This document shows, in pieces, positions 35,057 through 43,617 of a stretch of DNA of 60,880 bases (positions are counted from its first letter, which is position 1; every line of letters begins with the position of its first letter). This DNA comes from a virus, in the IMG/VR virus record IMGVR_UViG_3300004154_000368, positions 1 through 60,880 of that record; one strand, 5' to 3'. A model generated the notes under the pieces. The model did not search any database. It had not been told where the DNA came from and saw only the letters and a program-made list of their open reading frames with translations. Made by a program: the position numbers and the translations under genes.

Positions 35057-35761
35057 ATGATAGCACCAATACAACATAAGGTAGAATGGAAAGTACCAAA
35101 AGACGTCAGAGAGCTGACAAAGATCACTACCTATATATCTAAACCCACCCATGATAATGTCCCAATCTATCTGAAATACAATATCAATGAAAAGTATACT
35201 GGTGCATATAGTGGTTATATCTTTCGTACACACACAGCTATGATGAATGTCCTCAACCGTGTACACTACTATCGGATGCAAGCCAGGACTGCTACTACAT
35301 TTGGACTCAAAGATGTCACAGATCATCCTTTCTCACAGCCTGGAGCATATGGTACATATATCGATACGATCTATCAAAAGAGTGTGTGTGAGGATGGTGT
35401 AGTCTATCCATTCATCTTCTATGATCTCCATCTCTGTAGTGCAGATGCTCTTCATAGTGAAGATATAGATGAGATCCATACATCGATCCATGATGACTAT
35501 GAAGCTACAGTAGAAGAGTATATTAGATATAAAGATAAATTGGTAGATGGATTTTCATTGGTGACTCTCCTTCGATTTGATAAGTTCGAGATCATCGTAG
35601 CGTCTAAGATGGGTACACATGTAGATAGTCTGGAGGTATTTGAAGTGAAAGATGATACCACCCCAATGGAAAATAGAGTATATGTAGCACTAGGACATTG
35701 TCATCTCAACAGACCTACTATCCCACCTCTACGTGTCAAGAAAGATAGGAGCAATACATGA
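35057..35761 (+). CDS. First member of a tandem duplicated pair, unknown
   Basis: 234 aa; translation starts immediately after the DUF488 stop. It shares clear similarity with the following gene. VLNRVHYYRMQ matches VLNRIRYYHAQ, and TFGLKDVTDHPFSQPGAY matches QCGITDLIDNAYTRPGAF. DGFSLVTLLRFDKFEIIVAS aligns with the second copy's DGFTLTLLNRFDKFEIVIAA. No known family recognised. The gene is part of the 33827-36495 operon; ATGA overlap joins it to the paralogue. Confidence 0.6.
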   Translation: MIAPIQHKVEWKVPKDVRELTKITTYISKPTHDNVPIYLKYNINEKYTGAYSGYIFRTHTAMMNVLNRVHYYRMQARTATTFGLKDVTDHPFSQPGAYGTYIDTIYQKSVCEDGVVYPFIFYDLHLCSADALHSEDIDEIHTSIHDDYEATVEEYIRYKDKLVDGFSLVTLLRFDKFEIIVASKMGTHVDSLEVFEVKDDTTPMENRVYVALGHCHLNRPTIPPLRVKKDRSNT

Positions 35762-36495
35762 TAGAGCCCACACCAACAGAGACACTCATCCCATCTACAG
35801 ATACTGTCTGGTATGTACCAGACACTGTCAGTGATCATTGTAAAGTGAATATCTACGCATCTGTAGAAGTATGTAAAGCCTATCCTCATGCACTCAAATA
35901 TGATGTACATGGAAAATCCACTGATCGTCACATTGATCTACAGATCAAATCGTTATCTATGGCCATGATTGTACTCAATCGTATCAGATATTATCATGCA
36001 CAAAATGCACTCCTCACACAATGTGGTATCACAGATCTCATAGATAATGCATATACTAGACCTGGTGCATTCAGACATTTTATCACTACTGAGATGTGTA
36101 AGGTGATGACTAGTAAGACATTCCCATTACCATATTGTTATGCGGATACACATATCATGCAGAATACAGCTCTATATCAAGAAGATTTAAATATAGTGCG
36201 TAAGATGGAACATGAAGATTATGATGCAGTAGTAGCAGCATATCAAAGGTATGGTAATAAAGAAGATGATGGTTTTACTCTCACACTCCTCAATAGATTT
36301 GATAAATTTGAGATAGTGATAGCTGCAAAGATGGGGAGTCATGCTACTAAAATCGAGCACTATACCTATGCTGAGGATGAAGTAGATACTACTCCATCTG
36401 AAGAAAAGATCCACACTACGATAGGTGCATTCGCTCTGATCTACTATCATCCCAGACCACTCATCGGGATGAGCACTCCCTTGGATGAAATGTAA
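35758..36495 (+). CDS. Second member of the tandem duplicated pair, unknown
   Basis: 245 aa, ATG within ATGA overlapping the previous stop. Shares the blocks described for the first copy at about 30-40% identity by eye, including KFEIVIAAKMGSHATKIEHY. The N-terminus and C-terminus differ, so the pair has diverged. A conserved Asp/Lys/Phe core (RFDKFEI) may mark a functional site. Operon ends at the hairpin at 36511. Confidence 0.6.
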   Translation: MIEPTPTETLIPSTDTVWYVPDTVSDHCKVNIYASVEVCKAYPHALKYDVHGKSTDRHIDLQIKSLSMAMIVLNRIRYYHAQNALLTQCGITDLIDNAYTRPGAFRHFITTEMCKVMTSKTFPLPYCYADTHIMQNTALYQEDLNIVRKMEHEDYDAVVAAYQRYGNKEDDGFTLTLLNRFDKFEIVIAAKMGSHATKIEHYTYAEDEVDTTPSEEKIHTTIGAFALIYYHPRPLIGMSTPLDEM

Positions 36496-36510
36496 GGAAT
36501 AACAAGATTG

Positions 36511-36537
36511 TAGGGTAGCCCATTATGGGCTACCCTA
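36511..36537 (+). terminator. 12-bp hairpin terminator candidate
   Basis: TAGGGTAGCCCA, loop TTA, exact complement; same stem core as the palindrome at 481-510. Confidence 0.7.
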
Positions 36538-36834
36538 TTTATCATGATGTATTATATCTTTTTTCTTATTTGTCTCTACTCTTTATATAGTACTAAATCC
36601 AACACACACTACCTCTCTACCACCAGGTAGGGGAGGCCCCATCAGACTCCGTCTATACTGTCTATGTGACCTATTCATTATCTATAGTGTAGAGTCTTTA
36701 CCTTCAGTCTTTTATCATGAGAGTAGAGGGTGATACCCTCTACTCTCTATCTAGAGTCATTACCCTAGTTCTTTATATAGACTATTGATTTAGTCTTGAT
36801 ATAGATAGCATGATTAGAGGAGGAGTATACCCTC
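36538..36834. other. Longest noncoding stretch: two repeats and a hairpin, no gene
   Basis: No credible gene fits here. CTTTATATAG occurs twice (36581-36590 and 36771-36780), each time followed by a T/A-rich stretch with ACTA. The closing part carries AGGAGG for the gene at 36835. A candidate regulatory region, possibly holding a small RNA; no tRNA fold seen. Confidence 0.45.
36719..36747 (+). terminator. 13-bp hairpin
   Basis: GAGAGTAGAGGGT, loop GAT, exact complement. It sits inside the noncoding stretch, far from any gene end, so it may close an untranslated RNA or act in the leader of the next gene. Confidence 0.6.
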
Positions 36835-38502
36835 ATGCCTATATTACCATGTCCACTCACAGAGTACACTACACATATATTTGATCCACTCTTCCAAAAC
36901 ATGGTCAATAGACTGATATACACCATGGGATATAAAGATATCTTTAAGGATAACATTTATATCAACTCTAGCTATGCGCGTACATCAGATACTACTGATG
37001 GTGATAACAACGCTATGATACGTAGTGATAAGTTTATAGCTGATGTGACCATGCAGATGCAACCCGATAGTACCAAATGGAATACATTCAATTTCAATCA
37101 CACTGCTGCATATGGTATCAATTCTAATAGTATAAAGAATAATCATTTACTCTTTTTAGATAGTGGGGCTAAAGTGAGTCTTTGGGAACAATCTTCTCCT
37201 TGTAGTGTGATACTCAATTGTCGTATGGTATTTCTTAATAAGATGCATGCATATCAGACTCCACATATATTACTCAATAGATTCTTATCTGGGTCAGTAC
37301 TGGAGGTAGCAGATCTGTTTTATGATTATCAGTTACCCACGAGTGCACTTTATGCATTCTCTGAGATACACTCTAGGAGAGGACTTGATCTTGACTATTA
37401 TCAATACTTGAGAGTGGGGAGTGATGGTCAAATTGGTCTAGTAAAGAATATCCATGGTGATAGACCTGAATATGTGGTGAAGAAGAGTCAGATACGATGT
37501 CTTTATACTGTAGAGTATAGTGATGAACAGCCTAGTGATGAAAAGACCAATGCTGCACCCAACTCCTTTGTGATACCTTTTACGTATACAATTCAATTTG
37601 CTTTACCCAATCTCTTGTTTTTGGAATACCCCATCATGATCAATAATCAATTACTCCCTCAAGAATGTATCCCTACTCATATCTACAATACTGCTCCTGG
37701 ATTCACTGGAGACTTTACTTTTAAAACTATGAGTGATTACTATCATGAGTATTACAAGAATCAACCTACAAGTTGTTTTATTTCTCCTTTCTGGGAAGAT
37801 TGGGCACCACCATCGAATGCTATGCCAAGACGTTATAGCCATGAACCTTTCTTCATTGGTACTCTCACTATCGATGATCCCAATGAAAAGATGATGATAG
37901 ATCTATCTGGTGATCTTGGAGATGGATTTAGATTCAATCCTATCTTGTTGGATATCTTAAGAGAGCAAGGTGAAGGAGCATTCAAATTTGAATCATTATT
38001 TAATATCTCAGTATATAAAGATAATCAGTTACTTGATAGAAGTGAGCTCAGTCTCAGTGATGAATTACAGCTTTCATTTTCAGCTAAAGAGCCTTTGGCT
38101 ATCTATAGACTGGTGATCTCTCAAATGCAATATCTCTTCAATTTGAGGATAGAATATTGGGACTTGGCATTTAAGTATAGATTCTTTTTAGGTAATGCAA
38201 ATACTATCAAAGAGTTCTTTCATAAACGGGTGCCATATTGGAAGAATTATACTCAATTCTATTTTGACAATCGTACAAAGAGTTATTATGATAAGACCAC
38301 TAAAGCATTTGTATTTGCAGTCGATAAAGATGGTAGAATGTATAGATGGATAGATGGTATCTATGGATCACCTAAAAAAGAGTATTTTGATGATCTCACC
38401 TATCTCCCAGAAGGAGTGAAAAAATATGGGTCTTTTACCACGTTCAGGATCCTTGACACCGACATCACAACAGCAGGTGGAACCACACCAGACACTCCCT
38501 AA
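36835..38502 (+). CDS. Large virion/baseplate-type protein, unknown
   Basis: 555 aa; AGGAGG upstream. Mixed alpha/beta with many aromatics (YYHEYYKNQPTSCF; DYYQYLRVG). No catalytic motif or family recognised. The next gene starts 77 nt before this one ends, in another frame, so the two are tightly coupled; hub-like and other small virion-type genes follow. A structural role in tail or baseplate is inferred from context and size only. Confidence 0.5.
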   Translation: MPILPCPLTEYTTHIFDPLFQNMVNRLIYTMGYKDIFKDNIYINSSYARTSDTTDGDNNAMIRSDKFIADVTMQMQPDSTKWNTFNFNHTAAYGINSNSIKNNHLLFLDSGAKVSLWEQSSPCSVILNCRMVFLNKMHAYQTPHILLNRFLSGSVLEVADLFYDYQLPTSALYAFSEIHSRRGLDLDYYQYLRVGSDGQIGLVKNIHGDRPEYVVKKSQIRCLYTVEYSDEQPSDEKTNAAPNSFVIPFTYTIQFALPNLLFLEYPIMINNQLLPQECIPTHIYNTAPGFTGDFTFKTMSDYYHEYYKNQPTSCFISPFWEDWAPPSNAMPRRYSHEPFFIGTLTIDDPNEKMMIDLSGDLGDGFRFNPILLDILREQGEGAFKFESLFNISVYKDNQLLDRSELSLSDELQLSFSAKEPLAIYRLVISQMQYLFNLRIEYWDLAFKYRFFLGNANTIKEFFHKRVPYWKNYTQFYFDNRTKSYYDKTTKAFVFAVDKDGRMYRWIDGIYGSPKKEYFDDLTYLPEGVKKYGSFTTFRILDTDITTAGGTTPDTP

Positions 38503-39736
38503 TACCACTGTGCTTTTAGATGGTGGACGATATCATCTTCCTAATGATGGAAATCTCTCTAATGAAAAGATAGTCAAAGATACACTCCAGACACAGACTG
38601 CTTGGAATGTGGATCGATATGCAAGTAGTCTTTCTCTCATGGCAGGATATGCTGATGGATTTCCTCTCAGTGTAACCTATTTTAATCAAGAGACTAGACC
38701 TGGATACAAGTCTACTCCTATTGATATTGTGATGTCAAATACTGAACATGTAGTACATAAAAACATCATCAAGATCCTTAATTTTGAGGTACGATTATCT
38801 GGACCACTAGATTTTCAAAATGACAAAGAAGAGACATTCATGACTGCCGTAGGTCAAATGACCACACCAGCTGGATTCAAACCTGCTATAGGTGATTTCT
38901 TTTATATGTTACAGCAAGATGGTAAATGGGGTATAGTGGCTATCCGAGATATAGATAGATTATCATTGAGCCAGAATACTTTCATCAAATGTGATATTGA
39001 ATTAGTAGCATTCTTGACTGTAGATCAAAGAGAGTTCATTGAACAGTGTGTGACTAATACTTATTACTTTGATAAACAGAAATATCACATTAACAATATG
39101 ACATTACTTAAAGAGACTTCATATATCCAAATGAATATTGTGACACAGATACGTAAAGAGATGATCTCTTATTACTACGAACAGTTTTACAATAAAGTGA
39201 TTAATAGTGTGGTGTTGCCAGATGGTACGTATGATCCCTATGTAGTAGAATTTTTACATAAGAAAGTGAGTGTGGTGGATTTCCCTAAAAGACCTCAACA
39301 ATTATTACCTGAACTTTATGATTATAACAATAGTATCTGGGCTTGTTTCACTGAGAAAAATAGATCCAATGATCCACGTACTGTAGATAATGCTATCCAT
39401 TTAAAACGTAGAGAGAATAACTATTGGCAAACTGGTATTACACTTCTTGTAGATAGAGAATATATTGCTTTAGGTAAAGCTAAGACTAATTGGAAATTTG
39501 GTGAAAAAGAAATAATGACACCTTATGTATTTTCGATTGAGTTTTATTTGTGCAACACAAAAGATATGACAGGACCCGAATTATTAGTTTATGAGACACT
39601 CAGTCAATCTATCAATATTGAACGTATCATTGAGTTTATGCAGACCTATAGAAATTGGGAAAAAGAATATGCATTTTATTGGATACCTATCTCATTGTGG
39701 CTCATGGATATAGCTTACGCCAATATCACAGATTGA
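38426..39736 (+). CDS. Virion/baseplate-type protein overlapping the previous gene
   Basis: 436 aa. ATG at 38426 lies inside the upstream gene but has AAGGAG 9 nt before it, which supports this start over a later ATG. No domain recognised; the chain is alpha/beta with acidic and aromatic segments. It shares its unit with the preceding gene and ends at a strong hairpin. Function inferred to be structural. Confidence 0.5.
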   Translation: MGLLPRSGSLTPTSQQQVEPHQTLPNTTVLLDGGRYHLPNDGNLSNEKIVKDTLQTQTAWNVDRYASSLSLMAGYADGFPLSVTYFNQETRPGYKSTPIDIVMSNTEHVVHKNIIKILNFEVRLSGPLDFQNDKEETFMTAVGQMTTPAGFKPAIGDFFYMLQQDGKWGIVAIRDIDRLSLSQNTFIKCDIELVAFLTVDQREFIEQCVTNTYYFDKQKYHINNMTLLKETSYIQMNIVTQIRKEMISYYYEQFYNKVINSVVLPDGTYDPYVVEFLHKKVSVVDFPKRPQQLLPELYDYNNSIWACFTEKNRSNDPRTVDNAIHLKRRENNYWQTGITLLVDREYIALGKAKTNWKFGEKEIMTPYVFSIEFYLCNTKDMTGPELLVYETLSQSINIERIIEFMQTYRNWEKEYAFYWIPISLWLMDIAYANITD

Positions 39737-39741
39737 TCTCA

Positions 39742-39770
39742 TAGAGGAGGAGGCTATGCCTCCTCCTCTA
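39742..39770 (+). terminator. 13-bp hairpin terminator candidate
   Basis: TAGAGGAGGAGGC, loop TAT, exact complement; six nt past the stop at 39736. Confidence 0.7.
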
Positions 39771-39792
39771 GATATGCTGATCATTTCATTTT

Positions 39793-39812
39793 AAATATAT
39801 ATCATTTAAATG
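39793..39812 (+). promoter_or_regulatory. Phage promoter motif
   Basis: AAATATATATCATTTAAATG, shared motif; TG is 53 nt before the GTG start at 39866. Confidence 0.7.
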
Positions 39813-39865
39813 AATCTGGATATCAAACCTTAGATAAAAACATTCAACTTAAGGAGACTACCTAG

Positions 39866-40042
39866 GTGCCCCATTATCTCAATGATCGTATGATCCGGTT
39901 GCAGGCCATCTTTGAAACCATCAACTCCCAGTTCGAGGAACAGCAGAAGCAAGGAATGACTTACATCCCCACCTTGCCCGGCATGGGTGATCATGAGGCG
40001 GCTTACCGTCTCCTTAACGGCAGGGGCATCGCCTGTCAGTGA
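39866..40042 (+). CDS. Small GC-rich protein with GTG start, unknown
   Basis: 58 aa, too short and with too weak a start codon for simple gene finding. GTG at 39866 has AAGGAG nine nt upstream; the frame reads MPHYLNDRMIRLQAIFETIN onward and ends ...LLNGRGIACQ. Third positions are C/G rich, like the other GC-rich genes. It also has its own promoter motif and a perfect palindrome after it. The evidence that it is a real, strongly expressed gene is therefore its signals and composition. Function unknown; a small head or tail component is possible. Confidence 0.6.
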   Translation: MPHYLNDRMIRLQAIFETINSQFEEQQKQGMTYIPTLPGMGDHEAAYRLLNGRGIACQ

Positions 40043-40050
40043 CCTGTACA

Positions 40051-40078
40051 GTGGAGGGTCCCCATGGGGACCCTCCAC
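40051..40078 (+). terminator. 28-nt perfect palindrome
   Basis: GTGGAGGGTCCCCA then exact complement without loop, 8 nt after the small gene. Confidence 0.7.
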
Positions 40079-40154
40079 CACATCAGTGGTCTTTATATTT
40101 TTTGTATATGATCCATAAAAACGATCTTATAGTCTTTTATCTTGGAGGAATATC

Positions 40155-40613
40155 ATGGCTAAGACACAATATGTAGATATAGTTGATCATATTAATAAAT
40201 ATCCATATAGAGTATTAGCACCTGCCAAATATACACCTATAGCCGATTATGATAAACTTTTTAATTTTGATCCACTCTATCAACCAACTGATCCTGATAT
40301 GGTCTGTACTCATGCACTCACTATAGTCAATCTCATTGACATGCATGCTAACAATATAGAATTTAGAGTAGTGAAAAATGAAGATGTATTTGATATTTAT
40401 CATAAACTTTATTCATATATGGAGATACTCCATAGCAATAGAAAAAGAAATGTAGATCAAGAAGTCTTCTATCAAAAGGCTATGACATTTTTACAACTCT
40501 GTGCTAAGAAATGTAGATTAGCACATAAGCGACTTGATTTAGATAGAGAAGTAAAACCTGGTACATTATCAGCAGTTCTTACTAAGATTAATAGAGCACT
40601 TCAAGGGAGGTAA
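40155..40613 (+). CDS. Small protein upstream of the hub-like gene, unknown
   Basis: 152 aa; TTGGAGG upstream. Helical C-terminal two thirds with several Cys and basic residues (LQLCAKKCRLAHKRLDLDRE). No family recognised. It ends six nt before the hub-like gene at 40620, so they share a unit. Confidence 0.55.
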   Translation: MAKTQYVDIVDHINKYPYRVLAPAKYTPIADYDKLFNFDPLYQPTDPDMVCTHALTIVNLIDMHANNIEFRVVKNEDVFDIYHKLYSYMEILHSNRKRNVDQEVFYQKAMTFLQLCAKKCRLAHKRLDLDREVKPGTLSAVLTKINRALQGR

Positions 40614-40619
40614 TTTATT

Positions 40620-41966
40620 ATGGGTATGAATATCAGACCCAGTGAACAATTAGACAATGCTATTTTTTCTGCTTTAGATAAACGCATTCAATGTACCTAT
40701 CGATTAGAGTGTACTATCTCCAATGCTGAGACTGGATTTGAATTGGAAGTATATTATTTTACTGGTATGGGTATCAATCAAAGTTTCACTGAAAATTATA
40801 CAGACTTGATCAGTGTGTCTATTGAACTCAGACCTAGTGACTTCCTCACAGTACTCACCAATTATAATAATCTTAATTGTACTATTATTCTCACTACAGT
40901 GGATGCACATACGTTTTATGATGTAGATGATCTCGATCCTATCATCTTTACGGGTAGAGTCATCATCAATAATCCCCAAGACATTATGAAGAAATATAAT
41001 TTTAGACAACTCATAGAAGAAGAAGATGACCCGAATAGTGAAGAGTCTAAAAAGGCAGTCAAGTTACCACTCAGCTTTCAGATGATGCGACAAGAGACTT
41101 ATGATTTGAAACGTAAAGAAGTTAACGCTATGTTCACTGATACTACGTTGGATAAAGTCATGTCCTTTGTAGCAGATCAGTTTGGTATCACCGCTACTAA
41201 TATGAAGTTACCAGATAATATGGATAAGATCAAGAATCTAGTGATACCACCAGGTCAAGATCTTTCATCAGTATTCCACTACTTGCAAGAGAGATTTGGT
41301 GTATTTGGAAACGGTATGAGTGCCTATATATCAGATAAAATATTACATATTTATCCACCCAATGATACTGAAGCTAAAGATTATAAAACAACTATGCATG
41401 TCATTAAAGCACCAGCCAATTATATCCCAGGTGAACAAGGATATCATACAGTAGAAAATGGTGAACTCATCGTGGTATCCACTGGTGGTGGTGATATAGC
41501 TAACATGACTGAAGCTGGAGTAGAACAAGCAGGTAACACTCAAGTGTCAGTACAATCGGATCGTATGATAGATTTTACTACTACAATGAAAGAAGATGGT
41601 GAAGTCAAAATGAATGAAAATACACAGACTTTATCTTTAGATACGAAGAATCAAGCACAAGAAAATGCAATCAATGCACGTTACTCTGGTGAAACAGTCA
41701 ACTCATTTAATCAACTTTCTAATATGGGACAATATGATTGTATTATGGCTACTCTCAATTGGGTGTCAGCTAGACCAATGTTGCTTAATCCAGGTCAAAA
41801 GCTCACATTACATTATGATGATGAAAATGGAGTATACACTACAGCATCTGGTGTATTGGAAGGTATCTCATTTACAAGTTCTAAATTAGATAAGTATATT
41901 GGTCAACCTTTTTATATATTTGGTAGTCAAATAGTAGCTCGATTGAAATCTAATAAGAGGGACTAA
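40620..41966 (+). CDS. Tail hub/late-control-D-like baseplate protein
   Basis: 448 aa; GGGAGG nine nt upstream. The layout fits the gpD/hub family of contractile tails. A beta-rich N-domain (TYRLECTISNAETGFELEVY; SIELRPSDFLTVLTN) is followed by helices. Then comes a LysM-like or ring segment (TTLDKVMSFVADQFGITATN), a long coil and a C-terminal OB-like strand region (MLLNPGQKLTLHYDDENGVY). These are similarities in order, not a proven match. In contractile tails the hub sits at the base of the tube. Neighbours on both sides are small virion-type genes. Confidence 0.5.
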   Translation: MGMNIRPSEQLDNAIFSALDKRIQCTYRLECTISNAETGFELEVYYFTGMGINQSFTENYTDLISVSIELRPSDFLTVLTNYNNLNCTIILTTVDAHTFYDVDDLDPIIFTGRVIINNPQDIMKKYNFRQLIEEEDDPNSEESKKAVKLPLSFQMMRQETYDLKRKEVNAMFTDTTLDKVMSFVADQFGITATNMKLPDNMDKIKNLVIPPGQDLSSVFHYLQERFGVFGNGMSAYISDKILHIYPPNDTEAKDYKTTMHVIKAPANYIPGEQGYHTVENGELIVVSTGGGDIANMTEAGVEQAGNTQVSVQSDRMIDFTTTMKEDGEVKMNENTQTLSLDTKNQAQENAINARYSGETVNSFNQLSNMGQYDCIMATLNWVSARPMLLNPGQKLTLHYDDENGVYTTASGVLEGISFTSSKLDKYIGQPFYIFGSQIVARLKSNKRD

Positions 41967-41987
41967 CTTTAAGTGGGAGTATTTGAC

Positions 41988-42296
41988 ATGGTAGTAAAGT
42001 ACGACTATTTTTTTAAAGATAAACCAATTCGAATATTACAAAATCTAGATAATGAGTCTGTTGGGGCACACGTTAATAAATTAGGTAAACATGATTATGT
42101 TGCTTATGCTTGTTTTCATAGACCATGTCCAGATATTTGGTTTGGTAGACTCTTAGCTTTTCCTATATGTAAATTTGATTGGTTAGATGATTTTGTAAAA
42201 TGCATTCCTATGGATCTATTTATGTATAATAAAAAGAAAGGTCTATGTTCTTTTTATGTAGATGATATGTGTATCTTCTCACCATATGCACCCTAG
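41988..42296 (+). CDS. Small Cys-rich protein, unknown
   Basis: 102 aa from ATG 41988, with GGGAG eight nt upstream; a GTG at 41973 is less likely. It holds six Cys spread through the chain and many aromatics (PCPDIWFGRLLAFPICKFDW). No family recognised. Follows the hub-like gene by 22 nt. Confidence 0.5.
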   Translation: MVVKYDYFFKDKPIRILQNLDNESVGAHVNKLGKHDYVAYACFHRPCPDIWFGRLLAFPICKFDWLDDFVKCIPMDLFMYNKKKGLCSFYVDDMCIFSPYAP

Positions 42297-42314
42297 TAAA
42301 TCAATAAATACTCA

Positions 42315-42331
42315 AGCATATATTATTTATG
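42315..42331 (+). promoter_or_regulatory. Weak variant of the promoter motif
   Basis: AGCATATATTATTTATG has the TATATTAT core but shorter spacing to TG than the eleven strict sites. Upstream of the gene at 42381. Confidence 0.35.
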
Positions 42332-42380
42332 AGCTAGAGTGTATCACAAATGAATAAATCCCATTAGGAGGAAAGATCAG

Positions 42381-42701
42381 ATGGTAGTAGATCTGCAAGA
42401 AGAAGTGATCATGGATAGTATCATCAATGATGCTAAAACCATTTCTAATGAAACAATGAATTTGGTAAATAACACTAAACTTCTCATGGATCAAGTGGTG
42501 AGTTTGCGTGAACTTATCTTTATGTATTTTGAAGCTAAAGATTGGTATGATCAGGTACTTGGTGGTTTAGAACATTATCATTTGGATACTCAGGATACAC
42601 GTGATAGTTTTGATTTGATCTTTGAAAATGCCACTCAAGAATATTACAGTGCTTGTACTCTTCTTCGTAGACTTGGTGTCATCACCCAGGAGGATATGTA
42701 A
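42381..42701 (+). CDS. Small helical protein, unknown
   Basis: 106 aa; AGGAGG upstream. All-helical, acidic composition, no recognised family. The stop is followed after one base by the ATG of the kinase-like gene, so these are co-translated. Confidence 0.55.
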   Translation: MVVDLQEEVIMDSIINDAKTISNETMNLVNNTKLLMDQVVSLRELIFMYFEAKDWYDQVLGGLEHYHLDTQDTRDSFDLIFENATQEYYSACTLLRRLGVITQEDM

Positions 42702-42702
42702 T

Positions 42703-43107
42703 ATGTTGGAATTGGTGTTGATCCGTGGTCTTCCTGGGAGTGGGAAGACCACTATGGCTAAGGAACAGTTCCCTGATCACATTCATTGTGAAGCTGATCA
42801 ATATTTTACAGATGAACATGGTAATTTTAATTTTGATCCTAAGTTTATTGAAGTGGCACATGAAGCATGTTTCAATAAAGCAAATGATGCATTGGGTATT
42901 GGAAAAAGTGTGGTGGTATCAAATCAATTTCGTCTGTTAAAGGAGATGAAATCTTACGTAACTTTGGCAGATTGTTATGGTGCAGAACTCAAAGTGTATG
43001 AATGTACTGGTTTTTATGGAAGTAAAGCTACTGATCCTGATTATTTGCAATTTGCTAAGTCTACCTGGGAACCCCTCATATCGGAATCTAAAGAAGGAGT
43101 GAATTAA
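42703..43107 (+). CDS. P-loop kinase (AAA_33/polynucleotide-kinase-like)
   Basis: 134 aa from ATG 42703 (AGGAGG upstream). Walker A GLPGSGKT at residues 9-16 leads the chain, followed by HCEADQYFTDEHG, the Asp-containing segment typical of small kinases of the T4 PseT / NEDD4-BP2 kinase group. Then comes a helical NFDPKFIEVAHEACFNKA lid region and VVVSNQFRLLKEM. Such proteins phosphorylate nucleic acid 5' ends or small substrates; which one is not visible. The short length suggests only the kinase domain. Part of a 42381-43525 unit. Confidence 0.75.
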   Translation: MLELVLIRGLPGSGKTTMAKEQFPDHIHCEADQYFTDEHGNFNFDPKFIEVAHEACFNKANDALGIGKSVVVSNQFRLLKEMKSYVTLADCYGAELKVYECTGFYGSKATDPDYLQFAKSTWEPLISESKEGVN

Positions 43108-43108
43108 T

Positions 43109-43525
43109 ATGCATCTTCAGAATTATGTCAATAATATCACTACATATTTCAATGCTCTCATTCCTAAAGAAAAATACAATGAACTTTTTGTGTGTATCCA
43201 AAAATATGTTGCATATGCAGTGACAAATAAAAAGAATCTGGAATTTATTCTTCAACTTACAAGAAATGATCTTGCTATCATCATTCCAGATGGATCAATT
43301 GACGGTCGTGTGACACATGGTGTGGATGTTTATCTTACAAAGATTGATATGTCATTCTTTCATAGATTTCTTTCTTCAGGTACTGGATTTGAATTTCCTT
43401 TTGAAGATAAAAAGGTTATCATTGATTTTGATATGGAAAGTGATCTTCCTGTATCTTATACTGATATGATGAATAGTAAAAGGAGTTATCGTGGAATGAT
43501 GCGTATCCTTTACACCATGAATTGA
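43109..43525 (+). CDS. Small protein following kinase, unknown
   Basis: 138 aa; AAGGAG upstream; starts 2 nt after the kinase stop. No family recognised. The beta-rich middle carries GDSID-like acidic segments and the C-terminus is basic. It ends before a 38-nt perfect palindrome. Confidence 0.5.
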   Translation: MHLQNYVNNITTYFNALIPKEKYNELFVCIQKYVAYAVTNKKNLEFILQLTRNDLAIIIPDGSIDGRVTHGVDVYLTKIDMSFFHRFLSSGTGFEFPFEDKKVIIDFDMESDLPVSYTDMMNSKRSYRGMMRILYTMN

Positions 43526-43554
43526 TGTTTTGGATATAAAAAAAGACAACAATC

Positions 43555-43592
43555 GTGCATAGTAGGAGGGAGATCTCCCTCCTACTATGCAC
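43555..43592 (+). terminator. 38-nt perfect palindrome
   Basis: GTGCATAGTAGGAGGGAGA followed by its exact complement: 19 nt per arm with AGATCT at the centre. Directly before the ribosome binding site of the next gene, with no T-tract, so it may also act on that gene's leader. Confidence 0.65.
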
Positions 43593-43617
43593 ATTACCCA
43601 TTTCATTTGGAGGAAAA

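Noticed and set aside
36538-36720. Small gene or tRNA in the large gap
   Set aside because: No frame with start signal, no cloverleaf; kept only as a regulatory or RNA candidate.
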